Part shown: positions 12,216 through 22,996 of the stretch, one piece after another
Layout: every line of letters starts with the position of its first letter
How positions within the stretch are numbered: the first letter of the stretch is position 1
NCBI GenBank assembly: GCA_903813345.2
Contig: CAIIXF020000003.1
Span: forward strand, 6,905,815 to 6,969,814
Source: Owenia fusiformis
Taxonomy: Eukaryota; Annelida; Polychaeta; Sabellida; Oweniidae
DNA: 64,000 nt
Reading direction: 5' to 3'
The notes under the pieces: model-generated
What the model was told of the DNA's origin: nothing
Database searches by the model: none
What the model saw: only the letters and a program-made list of their open reading frames with translations
Program-made: the position numbers and the translations under genes

Positions 12216-14234
12216 AAATCACAGGAGCAGTGGAATTGGTCAATAAAAATGCTAGTTACACTGCGCAAAATTCACAAAGGAATGTTATCAGTGCATCTTT
12301 TTATCTTCTCAAAGTGTCATGTCTTACTATCTCGATTTTTGACACGTGTTATTTTAGGAAAATCTTATTTTTAAAGATCAGATATATGTTAATTGTTATA
12401 ATTAAAGTTATCGTGCCAAACAATCATAATGGGAACCCGTTCTTCAATACGAACTCTGCAATGCCCTTCCCCCTTGGTCGTATTTTGCCTCGCCGACGTT
12501 TAAGATATGTGGGTCTTTAAACGATAAATAATAGATGCTTTGGAACATTTTGAAATCTCACCGAAGCATTATTTAATCCCTAATTGATAATAAAGACTTA
12601 CATTTCATACTGTTGATGATATATTTGAATTCTGTGCATAACCAGATACCCTGCGTGCAGAGTCTAGTTAAACTAGAAGCTCTCTTTTAAGAAGTGAAGT
12701 CAAACGAATGCAAAGGGTAGTACCAGATGAACTTTGATTTTAAAGTTATTTCATTCTTTTCGATTTGCAAGGATTTTATATTTTCTGTAAACATGGGAAA
12801 GGTCGGGATAAATCATCATAGACAGTATTGACACAATTTAGAAATATCTTTAAGAGTTGATTCATTCTTATATGGATCACAATTCGGAGGTATATCATAT
12901 ATAAAATGAAAACTAAAACATGGATGTTGCGGTAATTCTTTCTTGAATAATCGTAGAGAAGATAAGATTATTTATCAAATGTGTTCATGATGCCAAATGT
13001 TAACGTGTTTTCTCAGAATACTCACACAACACTTTACAAAGCTTTTTTGCGAATATTGAAGGAGGCAAAATAACTTGGAAGACAGTATGAGAAGTTCAGG
13101 GACCCTTCAAAGGTCAAAGCTATTCACCAAAGTGTTTTTGAATTACTATTGAATGTAAAGATGGCGTATAGGGTCGACCCAAGTAGACAAAAAATCAGGT
13201 AATCTATAAACATCGCCATCTTTCGTTTGACATTGAAAACAAATCCTGAATTTACACGGAGATGGAAATTTGACAAATCGAAAATATTTTTGACTGTTTC
13301 GATAATTTGATTTGATAATAGTTTGGAATTGAGAAAAAATGTTAATAAGAGGTGTTAGAATTAGAGAGGTGTTCGGATATACACGTACAGGTTTTACTAT
13401 CTATGTAACTTTTAGAGTACCACGACTGACATCTATATAATACGAAGAATACTGATTTTTTATTGAATGCAATAAATCAGTGTCAAGCCTGACGGTAATT
13501 CACCGTTCCCTACCTAATGTAACGTCAAGGTAACAAGATGGAGGACCATACTGTCGTCGAGTTCGGGAGGAACTTTTGATTTTTTGATTTAAACCTACTT
13601 CTTAGGCAAGTTGGATATTATAATTGGCTCAAAGTCAGTTAGAAAATAAAGTTGAGTTTTTTTCTCATGATCCGGATTCAGAACGGTGAATTTTCATAAA
13701 AAATACCATAAATATTACACTATTGAGATGAGGAATATTACAGTGAAACAATAATATTAAATATTAATATTATGGATATTCCGAGTACGTGCAATAACAT
13801 AACTTTTTTATTTACAACCATAAACATTTTTAGATAACATTCGAATCCTCAAACCACATATTTGTCAAAGTTGTCACATTGTTTTATGATCTAAAACTTG
13901 AATTCAAATTACAGACAGTGTTATATTTTTTTATGTTTACAAGATAACACTCGTAGGTTGTTAATAATATACAATCTCTTATATTCAATAACTTATACTA
14001 TTTCTTATCAAAAAATACACTTGAACTCGTACTTCGTGAAATACAACAGAAGGAGGGCGTGGAGTCTTAAGACAATTATCTCAATGTATTTTAACGAAAA
14101 ACGCAAATCGGACGATACTCTTATAACGTAAAGGTAAGGTTTAATCATAGATTTTCGTAATAGAGAAACATTATTCATAGCCAGTGTTTTATCACCAGCG
14201 GATAAACACTTTTTAATATGTTTCGGCGGCTTGA

Positions 14235-14242
14235 TATAAATA
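14235..14242 (+). promoter_or_regulatory. Candidate TATA box for the LRR gene
   Basis: TATAAATA lies about 250 bp upstream of the first in-frame ATG of the LRR receptor. In AT-rich DNA this is weak evidence. Confidence 0.25.
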
Positions 14243-14492
14243 CGATTGTTTTTCTTCATTTGTCATAAGTAATCAATCCTTAATTCCTCAATTATTTGCA
14301 ACGTATAGCCTAACAAATATATCTTATGAATTTCAATAATTTTAGACATTATATAGTTGGAGAAGGACGACAATGAAATCTCTGCTAATCTAGCTACAAA
14401 CCAGGCTGCAAGACAACTTAAGCGACATCCAGCCCGGGCGTCCAGCCATCATATTACCGCATACACACGGCCCATGACCGTCGATCACACTA

Positions 14493-16583
14493 ATGAAGCC
14501 CTTCAGTCGAGAAGTTGACTCAACCATGTCATCGTCGATACAGTTCCACCACAGGAAAGTAAGAAGTAGCTGGCCTACTCTGTTATCAATATACCTCATC
14601 TATCTCATACTGTCTTGCGTAGTGGGCGTATCTGCCCAAACGCCATCGACGTCACAATGTACCACGACTGTTGATGGCGCTGAAAGAATTACGAACTGTA
14701 GCAGTTTGGGATTGAGTTCGGTTCCAGTTGATCTGGACCCATTAACCACAGAACTATATCTCGATTACAACAATATTAATACAATCAGGGACAACTCATT
14801 TTCGTATCTTCAACAATTGAAAACTTTGAGTGCACGTAGTAATGGGATGGTTACTATTGAACAACGTGGTTTAGCTGGACTAACCGAGTTAGATGTTTTA
14901 GACCTTTCGGATAACGAATTGGTTTCTATATCTGCTGAGGCACTTGATAACTGCAACCCCGATCATGTAACAATTGACGGCAATCGTTTTACGGAGGAAA
15001 CATTACGTCAATTTTCATCAACTCTTGCTGGCAAGAGACTGTCTAAATTGTCAGTGAAAGGGAATCCAACATTTGTAAACATTACGCAGGACACTTTCAA
15101 ACCTATTTTCAATTTACAGTTTCTTGACATCTCAGGCTGCGATATTAAAAGCTTGCCTAAAAGTGCTTTCGATGGATTTAGGCGCCTAAAAGAACTTCAT
15201 ATAGAAAACAATACCAACTTAGCTCATATTGATAACGATGCATTTTTGAACATGCAGCAACTGGAGACATTATCGTTAGCTGGGTGCGCCTTGGAGCGTG
15301 TAACAAATTTTTTAAAAGACAAAGCTGTGGATCTACAATCTTTATATAACATGGACTTGTCTCGAAATTTGATTTCAACTATTGATGCGTACTCATTTTA
15401 TCCAATGAAATCCATCCGACACCTTGATTTAAGTCGGAACAAAATTGAACGGATCACAATTTATTTCGAATTCGTCGGACTTACGGGTTTAAAATATTTG
15501 AATCTTAGTAGAAACCCTCTTTTCTCCATTGCTGGTAACTCTTTTCGTGGCATGTCTGATATTGAAACATTGGATCTGAGCGATTGCCAGTTTTCCAGTT
15601 TAAGAGGTCAAGAACTTTATGGACTCTATACTTTGTCTATACTATATTTGAACAACAATCCTTTAACTCTCCTGTCAGACACCGTCTTTAAAAACCAGTC
15701 AAGCATGTCTGAAGTACATCTCACCAACTGCCGGCTGACGGAATTGACAGCGTCATTCAAAGGACATGACTTCATTAAAATAGTTGCAGACAATAACCGA
15801 ATCAGAAACATCGCTCCCGATGCATTTGACGGTTGTACCCGCCTAAATGAAATCCAGGTTCAAGGGAATAATCTCCAAACAATCCCTGATGCACTATGTA
15901 GCAATCCAAACATACAGAAAGTTGATATATCAAATAATAAGTTCAACAGCATAGATTCCAAAACTACGGATTGTTTACGGAAGTGGAGCTTTTTTGACGG
16001 TAGCAAGAATCCATACACGTGTGATGGAAGACTCGTGGACTTCACTGTATTTGCAAACGACACTGGAAGGTCTGTAGTTCAACAATGGCCAGATGGATAT
16101 CGCTGTAATACCCCTATAGAGTGGCAAAATCAAACAGTTCACCATTATATCAATACACAGTGGCTAACTACAACAACGACAACCACCACAACAACGGTTG
16201 CTCCGACAACGGAAAAGGTGACAACTGTTCCTACAACAATAGCTACTACTGTGACTACAAATACCATAGCAACTACTTCACCTTTTATCACAACAACCCT
16301 ACCTTTAACACCAACAACCAACAAATTAGAAAACATTTCAGAACCTTTTGAAAGTAGGCAAATTAGTGATCGTGATATGGTCATCATTTGTCTATCCACA
16401 TTGCTTGGTGTTGCCTTCATTATTTTTCTAATTGTATTATTGTACGTTGTTATCTTTAATGGGCCACGAAGAAATAAATCATGGACAGTGAGAAGTGATA
16501 TGGATAACTCACATAAGCAATCATACAATAAATTTGAAATGACAAACATTGAGATACGCATACAAATAGTAGGTAGACAGTAG
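14493..16583 (+). CDS. Single-exon leucine-rich-repeat type I membrane protein
   Basis: This is an uninterrupted 696-codon frame. A second in-frame ATG at 14526 would give 685 aa; either start leaves a hydrophobic signal segment (LLSIYLIYLILSCVVGVSA, cleavage probably before QTPS). A Cys-containing N-terminal cap (about residues 55-80) leads into roughly 15 LRRs with LxxLxLxxN cores (about 80-515). A C-terminal cap has NPYTCDGRL and a later Cys. A mucin-like Thr-rich stalk (about 560-610), one transmembrane helix (MVIICLSTLLGVAFIIFLIV, near 630-655) and a short basic cytoplasmic tail of about 40 aa follow. No Ig, FN3 or TIR domain is present, so it is not a Toll or LRIG protein. It is probably a cell-surface adhesion or ligand-binding receptor; the ligand is unknown. 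Confidence 0.85.
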   Translation: MKPFSREVDSTMSSSIQFHHRKVRSSWPTLLSIYLIYLILSCVVGVSAQTPSTSQCTTTVDGAERITNCSSLGLSSVPVDLDPLTTELYLDYNNINTIRDNSFSYLQQLKTLSARSNGMVTIEQRGLAGLTELDVLDLSDNELVSISAEALDNCNPDHVTIDGNRFTEETLRQFSSTLAGKRLSKLSVKGNPTFVNITQDTFKPIFNLQFLDISGCDIKSLPKSAFDGFRRLKELHIENNTNLAHIDNDAFLNMQQLETLSLAGCALERVTNFLKDKAVDLQSLYNMDLSRNLISTIDAYSFYPMKSIRHLDLSRNKIERITIYFEFVGLTGLKYLNLSRNPLFSIAGNSFRGMSDIETLDLSDCQFSSLRGQELYGLYTLSILYLNNNPLTLLSDTVFKNQSSMSEVHLTNCRLTELTASFKGHDFIKIVADNNRIRNIAPDAFDGCTRLNEIQVQGNNLQTIPDALCSNPNIQKVDISNNKFNSIDSKTTDCLRKWSFFDGSKNPYTCDGRLVDFTVFANDTGRSVVQQWPDGYRCNTPIEWQNQTVHHYINTQWLTTTTTTTTTTVAPTTEKVTTVPTTIATTVTTNTIATTSPFITTTLPLTPTTNKLENISEPFESRQISDRDMVIICLSTLLGVAFIIFLIVLLYVVIFNGPRRNKSWTVRSDMDNSHKQSYNKFEMTNIEIRIQIVGRQ

Positions 16584-16811
16584 CATGATGGTGAATTTTT
16601 TTCAGATGAGGCTAAATCAAATGGAATTGCTATTGTCCATTAATTGATATTTAGCCTATATTGTTTTCGTCACATCACTCAATCACATATTTGAATATGA
16701 TCACAGAACATATACTAGTTTTATGTACAGGTTGACAAAATAGATGCAACCCCTAATTCTGGAATAGAATTTTCAACTGTGGTAAAATCTTCTATGTGAA
16801 ACATGGAAGAG

Positions 16812-16817
16812 AATAAA
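16812..16817 (+). terminator. Candidate polyadenylation signal of the LRR gene
   Basis: AATAAA occurs about 230 bp after the LRR stop codon and is the first such hexamer on the plus strand there. Confidence 0.4.
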
Positions 16818-17436
16818 GATGCACAATAAGAAACACTAATATAAGTTTTAAAATGCCTGTAACTTTTTTTGTAATTACCATTTGTGAGTTGAACCATGAT
16901 ACTTGGCAAATCAATATAACTTTGGAAAAGCTTAAAAATGGTATATGGCACATACTATGGAAACATTGGTATATGTTGACCAAGTATAGTGACCCAAGGT
17001 TAAACGGTCTAGATGTTCGGACAGAGAGACAACAGCGAGAAAGAGACAGACGAACGTGCTTCATGATGAAATTTTCCTCTCCTAATATTTGCCTCGCCTA
17101 CTTTCGACTTTGGATCACGGCTACTGAAATCGGAAAAAGGCCTCTTTTGTTTATTGAAACGTCACTGTCAATGAAAAATACTAGGATTGAAATTACATCG
17201 TTTGGTTTAAATTGTACAAACGTTTTAAGTTCTAACTTTTAAACTTTAGTTTTGTTCATGTTTTAAAATTCATGCAAGAAAACGAAAATGGCAATATTTG
17301 CAAAACACGAAACACAACCAGACATATTTCTAAGCCAGCAGATATCAATAGTAATTTATGAATGCTAAATCGGTACAAATGTCGGCATCCATTCGATAAA
17401 TTCCAATTGTGTTAAGAATTTACTTCAAAACCGAAC

Positions 17437-17585
17437 TAAACAATTACCCCAGTAAAAATCAAATAGACAGGCGTGGAGCTGACACTCTAAATTGTATAAA
17501 AATGCAAGAAAATCAGACGCTTCAGTCAAATTTTATAGAGAAATTGAATGAAATAAGCACGAGCAGACGACATTTTGAGTATTGG
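17437..17585 (+). repeat. Dispersed repeat R1, copy 1
   Basis: The blocks CTAAATTGTATAAAAATGCA, TCAAATTTTATAGAGAAATTGA, GAAATAAGCA and GCAGACGACA occur in order. The same order occurs at 45703-45862, 58600-58770, 59500-59630 and 60560-60735, all on the plus strand. The ends are unclear. Confidence 0.75.
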
Positions 17586-17801
17586 CTCTTGTCCTGTAAG
17601 TTACATTACATGTATAGGGGCATCGACGGGGTTTTGACAGGACGTGTGATTTATGGGTTAGCTTATATGAAATATGATATATCTCTTAAATTATCAAACA
17701 TTGTCAAGTTGTTTAAAAACAATTTGTCATACTTCATTGTACATATTTATTCTGACTGGTAAAATAATCGTTTATTGTAACTTTGACTTCGACGTTTAGG
17801 C

Positions 17802-18014
17802 TACACTCCCCTCCATAAGTTTGGCAACAGGACGTTTTCTTAGAAAGTATATAAAAGCATGTTGATGCTTGAATCTTATTTTTGTTCCGCTATTACAATA
17901 GTTCAAATATGAAAACTTGAATTTATGTTTGGGGACTAAAAATCATCAGACACGCTTTGATAGGTGATCCAGGGGGAGGGGTTTCCAGTTTTCAAACTTA
18001 TGGAGGGGAGTGTA
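17802..18014. mobile_element. Short inverted-repeat element (MITE) with TA flanks
   Basis: The ends are perfect 20-bp inverted repeats starting CACTCCCCTCCATAAGTTTG, each flanked by TA. This matches the TA target duplication of Tc1/mariner-type elements. The element is about 210 bp, has no transposase and carries an internal TATAAAAGC...TTGATGCTTGAAT block also seen at about 29728-29757. Confidence 0.75.
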
Positions 18015-18827
18015 TATTCGTGGAACTATGAACTAGGAGTTGATTGCGTGTCAAGGAAATAAGATCGCTTTTGAAAAACGAGAACAAAAGTGAAAAACAA
18101 TCAAAGTGATTTTTGAAACCAAGAAAAAGAAACTGTTCTAAATAATTGTATTATCCCAAATTGTGATCATAATGCTTCTTAAATAATGTCATCCGTCTTT
18201 TACATTTTAAGTGTTTACAAAGCGGGATATTTGAAACAGTAGAAAATAGTTTGAAGTGTTTTACAGTTTGTATAAATTTCGACAGTCGATTAAAATACAA
18301 ATTCCCCAGATAATTAATCGACTTTATTCACTAGATGCACTTACAATTGGAGTTATTGAAAACGTTAAACATTCTTTTATCTGGTTATATTTCTAGTGGA
18401 AAGTGTATAGATATAACAAGTCAATATTGTCATATGGTAATGTGGTTACAATTGCCCTAAACAACCAAGACCTTTAGACAGATTTAAAACAAAAGTCTCA
18501 GTTTGTTAATTTGAGGTTTTCTAGGGTTAAATCATCCTAGAAACATGTGCACGTATTGTTACTGGTCGGATTGACTAAAATGCATTTTAATAAAGTTTGG
18601 TCGATTTCAGTTTACTGGAACGATTTTGCAAAGTGTGAACCCCGAATATTTCAATTGCGAGGGATCGACCCCCTGGAAGGATTGTAAGGATGAATCCATC
18701 ATTTTTTCTATTACATCAAAAACTCTTATAAAAATTCACTGGCGTTTTGAAGAGGGTAAGCCATCAGAGAACAATTTGAATTATTTAGAAGTCGTGGACG
18801 GGTATAAAGTTTATAAGTGGATAGTAC

Positions 18828-18837
18828 TATATAAAAG
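18828..18837 (+). promoter_or_regulatory. Candidate TATA box of foxQ1
   Basis: TATATAAAAG lies 180 bp upstream of the foxQ1 start codon. It is the best TATA match in the 400 bp before the gene and would leave a 5' UTR of about 155 bases. Confidence 0.4.
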
Positions 18838-19016
18838 ACTTCCTCGTCTTAGATTTGGTTATTGTTAAACTGCATAGTTGATAAAGTCGCAGATATTAAA
18901 TTAGATTAATAAAAATGAGTATTAAAATCAATTAATTAAATTAATTATCTAAACCGAATGTTCAAGGCAGAATTCAGTTCTGATCATAAAGATAGGACCA
19001 ACGGAGGTTAAGAAAT

Positions 19017-20102
19017 ATGGAAATATTGGAAGATATCAACAGAAGCAAAGACTCAACGTCGACTGAAGTTAAGAGATTCTTCGCAAAGTCGCAAGAAAGT
19101 GAAAGAACGCAACGAGACAATGATTTTGACAAACGCAAGAATGCCATTGTATTGGATGATGGTGACAATTATCAAATGAATGACGATAAAGAAGACGATG
19201 AATCGAATAGGCCTATTCCTGTAGAAACGAAAGCTGGAGTTCTTCAGAGATCGCCCGTCCACAGGAACCCCGTGTTTGATGACGCAGTGCGTAAGAGAGC
19301 ACGCATGCGCAAAGACTCTGGAACTGAGCCGAAAAAAGGGTACTTCCGTCGTCCAAAACCCCCATATTCGTACATCGCACTCATTGCTATGGCGATTGAA
19401 GACTCACCTAAGAAAAGATTAACACTTTCAGAAATCAACGACTATCTCATGAAAAAGTTCGACTTTTTCCGAGGTGCATATACAGGTTGGCGTAATTCCA
19501 TTCGGCACAATTTGTCGCTGAACGAGTGTTTCACGAAGGTACTACGTGATCCTGGACGACCTTGGGGAAAAGACAACTATTGGATGATCAACCCGAACAG
19601 CGATTACACGTTCGCGGATGGCATTTTCCGACGTCGCCGTAAACGTTTAAATCGACGAGCAAGATCACCGTACGCCGCGGGGTGTTCGACGTGCGACACT
19701 TCTGGAAGGAACGCCGATAGTTCCCATATGGACAATAAATTCAACGGACCATTCAGTATTGAGAGTTTACTTGGGGACGCAACGAATCATGAACCAGAAA
19801 ACAAAGTTCTTCGAATTAGAGACTCTACAGATGCGCTAAATAGCCACCCCACCCATCGGAATCGCAAGTTTGAGACAAACACGGACGTCGTTCCAAATCC
19901 GTTCCGGATGAATGCAGCGAGTAGGGCCCTTCCTCATCCACATCCGTTAATGTTCACGCATGCGCACACAGGACTGAATCCAATATTACCGCATGGAATG
20001 ATGGTCCCCAATGGTGCAATTATACCACCTTATCTCTACTGGGAACCTATGTTCCTCTTTTACTCCCACCTCAGAGCATCTCAGCCATATCTTTTCAAAT
20101 AG
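19017..20102 (+). CDS. foxQ1: Forkhead transcription factor, FoxQ1 type
   Basis: This is an intronless 361-codon frame. The forkhead domain spans about residues 113-213, with [14 protein letters not shown], the recognition helix [16 protein letters not shown] and the wing sequence [20 protein letters not shown]. The signature [12 protein letters not shown] together with [11 protein letters not shown] is that of FoxQ1 rather than FoxC, FoxF, FoxL1 or FoxQ2. The N-terminal 110 residues are charged and unstructured. An FSIESLLGD segment at 246-254 resembles an eh1 motif that binds Groucho/TLE corepressors. The C-terminus is rich in Pro, His and Tyr. Vertebrate FoxQ1 is also intronless and somewhat longer. 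The start is the first ATG after the candidate TATA box. Confidence 0.92.
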   Translation: MEILEDINRSKDSTSTEVKRFFAKSQESERTQRDNDFDKRKNAIVLDDGDNYQMNDDKEDDESNRPIPVETKAGVLQRSPVHRNPVFDDAVRKRARMRKDSGTEPKKGYFRRPKPPYSYIALIAMAIEDSPKKRLTLSEINDYLMKKFDFFRGAYTGWRNSIRHNLSLNECFTKVLRDPGRPWGKDNYWMINPNSDYTFADGIFRRRRKRLNRRARSPYAAGCSTCDTSGRNADSSHMDNKFNGPFSIESLLGDATNHEPENKVLRIRDSTDALNSHPTHRNRKFETNTDVVPNPFRMNAASRALPHPHPLMFTHAHTGLNPILPHGMMVPNGAIIPPYLYWEPMFLFYSHLRASQPYLFK

Positions 20103-20611
20103 ATTTGACGCAACTTTGATTTGTGATAAATCTTATTGTTCAATAAGTCATTAGAATTTTCAATTTCGTTTTTAGTAAATTTTTCATTGAAAAGACTGGA
20201 CTATATAAGTGCAAAGTAAGTCTAAGCAAAGTGAAATGTATATTGTGCTGGTTAATCAATTGTACGGGAGTTTTTATTGTGATGTTTCAAAGTAAATACA
20301 AAGAATTCAGTATTCAATATTTGTCATACTATTTTTCAATTATTTTGATTTCCTTTTGAATGTCTGATCTCGATATCACTGATTCTTGGAATTGGAGTAT
20401 TTCCGCAAGGATTCATTGAAGTACGCGAAACCAATACAATACAATACAATTAATTGCAGCAAAAATTATGTTTTCCACTTTTATATTTTGCAATTTAGAG
20501 ATGTGTTGGGGGTATTTCTCGGTATCCTTTGCTCTACAGATTAACAGAACAATGATATGTCCCGCCCATTTCTGCTGAGTTTATTGCAGAATATTATTTT
20601 AATTAAAATCA

Positions 20612-20617
20612 AATAAA
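20612..20617 (+). terminator. Candidate polyadenylation signal of foxQ1
   Basis: AATAAA lies about 510 bp after the foxQ1 stop codon, inside a small hairpin (about 20569-20641). No clear hexamer is seen nearer. Confidence 0.25.
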
Positions 20618-20619
20618 AA

Positions 20620-21110
20620 TATGTTCTGCAATAAAATCAGAAATGTTTTACAAAAATTTTTTTTATCAGAGATCTCGATTTATTGTTTCAGATTACGATT
20701 GGGATTGTGAAGGGAATATTGGCAAACGGTCTGATCTGATTAATCATGAAAATATAATTAAGTAGGATATTGATGACTATAAACTACTATATGTTTTGTT
20801 GAAATTGGTGATATACTAAATTTTAAACGTTAAAAAGTTAAACCAACTAATCCATCTGCGACTCTCTTTACATGACTACCATGTGTGCAGAGCTTAGCTA
20901 AAAAATAACAAAGCTAAGGAAGAAGCTTTGTCAAACGGCTACCGGCTAGTGGATTGATTGCAATTTGATGTCAAACTCATTTAAGTAGTAATACTAGCTG
21001 TCGTGTATTCCGGAAGCTGATTTGTAAATTCGCTAATTGACGGGTTCATTAATGAAAGTTAATAGAATACTCCGGTAGCCGATAGCAGAAAGTTGCATTC
21101 GCGAATACAA
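20620..21110. other. Intergenic downstream of foxQ1
   Basis: AT-rich sequence with no supported feature. Confidence 0.4.
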
Positions 21111-21111
21111 G

Positions 21112-21340
21112 CTTAGAGAACAAAAATATCTGTAACAATACAGTATTGTAAATTGTTAAACATTAGTTCTTGAGGTGGCACAATGTTGTAATTGTAATTG
21201 TAATTGTAAAATTTATTATAGTGTCTTGGGTATAACTTTACATAAAACATCAATTAAAACGGACCCCGGGCCGACATTTAAAACAAATTCAACGAGAAGT
21301 GTTTATGCCAAAAAACGTTTTAACACCTATTTTACCAATA
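21112..21340. repeat. Duplicated segment A, copy 1
   Basis: TTCTTGAGGTGGCACAATGT and AAAACGTTTTAACACCTAT-type blocks here recur at 22031-22160 (copy 2), separated by about 0.9 kb. Copy 1 carries an extra piece of about 80 bp. Copy 2 lies just downstream of the ankyrin gene's 3' end and copy 1 just downstream of its pseudogene fragment, so both belong to one local duplication. Confidence 0.65.
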
Positions 21341-21364
21341 ATATCTCGGTTATATATGTCATAA

Positions 21365-21770
21365 GATATTGAAAACTGTTCATTTGCTTCGTGAATAAGA
21401 AATTAAAGCATCCAACGTTAGATCCTGTTGTTGAAGATTATACGCCTCTGTGTTTTTGAATGTCAAAACTTTATGTTCATGCATATTTTCAAAGTAATCT
21501 TTGATTTCTTTTCCTATGTTTGCTGTTATGAACTCACCCAGATCGCAAGAATTCTGAACATGAATATTGATTGGTTTTGTTGCATCTGTTTGTATTTCGT
21601 GATCATTATCCGTTGTCCTAACAGCACTGATGTTATTCAATCTACTGGTGATGAGTCGACTCATCACTGGTCAGTAGATTGAATAACATAATATTTAAGA
21701 TCGTAGCTTGCATTAATTTGTCCATTGTCTTTGTCACATGATGCCCACCGACTGACTCGCTTACTAGCGA
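21365..21770 (-). pseudogene. Broken partial copy of the ankyrin gene 3' end
   Basis: On the minus strand, 21375-21620 translates to a stretch nearly identical to the functional gene (about 23117-23360): DATKPINIHVQNS, DLGEFI, NIGKEIKDYFENMH and KVLTFKNTEAYNLQQ are shared. The copy lacks the last roughly 40 codons, ends early, and beyond 21620 is replaced by a palindrome. A further block (21696-21770) matches 23644-23720, so more than 250 bp of the parent is missing between them. No introns or ankyrin exons are included. It is a truncated segmental duplicate, not a gene. Confidence 0.8.
21630..21689. repeat. 60-bp palindrome inside the pseudogene
   Basis: ATGTTATTCAATCTACT at the left and AGTAGATTGAATAACAT at the right are exact inverted copies around the core TGATGAGTCGACTCATCA. 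Only a few bases are unpaired. It sits where the duplicate jumps between two parts of the parent sequence. Confidence 0.85.
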
Positions 21771-21819
21771 ACATATTTGAATTTTGTAAATTGGTCGAAG
21801 ATGAACGCGCACGGGATAC

Positions 21820-21890
21820 AGAAAACATTTGTGCCTAGCCCTGCGGGGTGTATTCGACAATATTACCCCTGCTCTTCTGTCAATATTTCT
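21820..21890 (-). repeat. Copy of the GAAGAGCAGGGTAATATTG repeat end
   Basis: Reverse-complemented, it reads GAAGAGCAGGGGTAATATTG followed by TCGAATACACCCCGCAGGGC, matching the arms of the element at 29372-29527. This is a solo end. Confidence 0.6.
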
Positions 21891-22030
21891 TAAATAATTC
21901 AATCAAATACAATTAACAATAACCGGCCAATCATTTATTCGGAAACAGTCCATCAGCGGTTGGGAAGCAGACATGTTTGCCTAGACTAAAGATTTTCTTG
22001 ACCTTGCAAGTACGTTCTAACTTAGCAAAG

Positions 22031-22160
22031 TTTAGAGAACGCAAATACCTTATCTCAATCATATTATTTAACATAAATTCTTGAGGTGGCACAATGTTTT
22101 TAAAACAAATGCAATGTGAAGTGTTTATGTCAAAAAAACGTTTTAACACCTATATTGAGT
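22031..22160. repeat. Duplicated segment A, copy 2
   Basis: Partner of 21112-21340; see that entry. It lies about 840 bp beyond the ankyrin gene stop codon. Confidence 0.6.
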
Positions 22161-22169
22161 AAATTGTAC

Positions 22170-22175
22170 TTTATT
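22170..22175 (-). terminator. Candidate polyadenylation signal of the ankyrin gene
   Basis: TTTATT on the plus strand gives AATAAA on the minus strand, 820 bp after the stop codon. If it is used, the 535-bp foldback element lies in the 3' UTR. Confidence 0.3.
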
Positions 22176-22394
22176 TATCATGTTTTTGCAGTTTATATTT
22201 TGTGTTTTCTTAGTAGACACAAACATGTCGTTTATAAAGGTTCTGACTTCTGATGTTTACGTACGTTTTAAACTTCTTATTAAAGCAAAACAGTGTGTAC
22301 GTGTCACGAGTTCTGGATTTGAATCAATAATCAATTACGAATATCTTAGATCATACATTCTTGTAAATTATTGCGTGTGATTGATTTTCTTTAA

Positions 22395-22929
22395 CACTGG
22401 TGATCCACTCGATTACGCTGGTTATCCAAACGGTTCGTTTTGGTAACAAAATGTCAGAACGTCGAAGGTACGATTTTTCTCTTTTCCTTATTTCACACGT
22501 TGTAGGCAGAATTCCCACGACATTTTTTCAACACAAACGTGTATCAGTATCATGTTTAAGAAAATGTACATATGTGCGAACAAATAGTCCAGAAGACAAC
22601 AGAATCGTCGATTTAATTCTTCACTTAAGTTACATAAACGGTTTTTCGTAAAACAGTTAAGATCTGCACTTTTAACCCAAGTCGGAAATGTAACTTAAGT
22701 GAGGAATTAAATCGACGATTCTGTTGTCTTCTGAGCTATTTTTTCGCAAACATGAACTTTTTCTAAAAAACATGATACTGATACACGTTTGCGAGAAAAA
22801 ACGTCGTAGGGATTCTGCCTACAACGCGTGAAATAAGGAAAAAAGAAAAATCGTACCTTCGACGTTCCGACATTTTGTTACCAAAACGACCCGTTTCGGT
22901 AACAAGCGTAATCGAGTGGATCACCAGTG
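22395..22929. mobile_element. 535-bp foldback element, CACTGGT ends, TTTAA duplication
   Basis: The left arm 22395-22635 and right arm 22688-22929 are near-perfect inverted copies of about 241 bp, separated by a 52-bp loop. The ends read CACTGGTGATCCACTCGATT and its complement. The flanks are the direct repeat TTTAA (22390-22394 and 22930-22934). There is no coding capacity. As RNA it would fold into one long duplex. It lies between the ankyrin stop codon and its probable polyadenylation site. Confidence 0.9.
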
Positions 22930-22996
22930 TTTAAATGAGAATAAAGATATAAAAACATACTAAAGTACAATCAAAATTATATTATGAGAGTTGATT

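Larger units (their letters stand above)
8300..14230. other. Intergenic between snail and the LRR gene
   Basis: No coding region is supported. The stretch contains degenerate AAC/TTGTTTTTCC repeats (about 9930-11100), a relic-like dispersed block with a C20 run (about 11950-12215) and otherwise AT-rich unique sequence. The open frames at 11837-12520 lie in that relic and match no family I recognise. Confidence 0.6.
16820..18820. other. Intergenic between the LRR gene and foxQ1
   Basis: No supported gene. The stretch contains one copy of the GCAAGAAAATT dispersed repeat (17437-17585) and a terminal-inverted-repeat element (17802-18014). The frames at 16853-17242 and 18626-18868 match no known protein; the latter overlaps the candidate foxQ1 TATA box. 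Confidence 0.55.

Noticed and set aside
11837-12520. Overlapping 86-139 aa plus-strand frames
   Set aside because: They lie in a G/C-rich element-like block with a C20 run and match no protein family.
16145-16561. 138-aa minus-strand frame with poly-Val
   Set aside because: Antisense of the Thr-rich stalk and transmembrane part of the LRR gene.
16853-17242. 129-aa plus-strand frame
   Set aside because: No recognisable family and no signals; contains element-like GACAGAGAGACAACAGCG sequence.
18626-18868. 80-aa plus-strand frame upstream of foxQ1
   Set aside because: Overlaps the candidate TATA box and has no homology.
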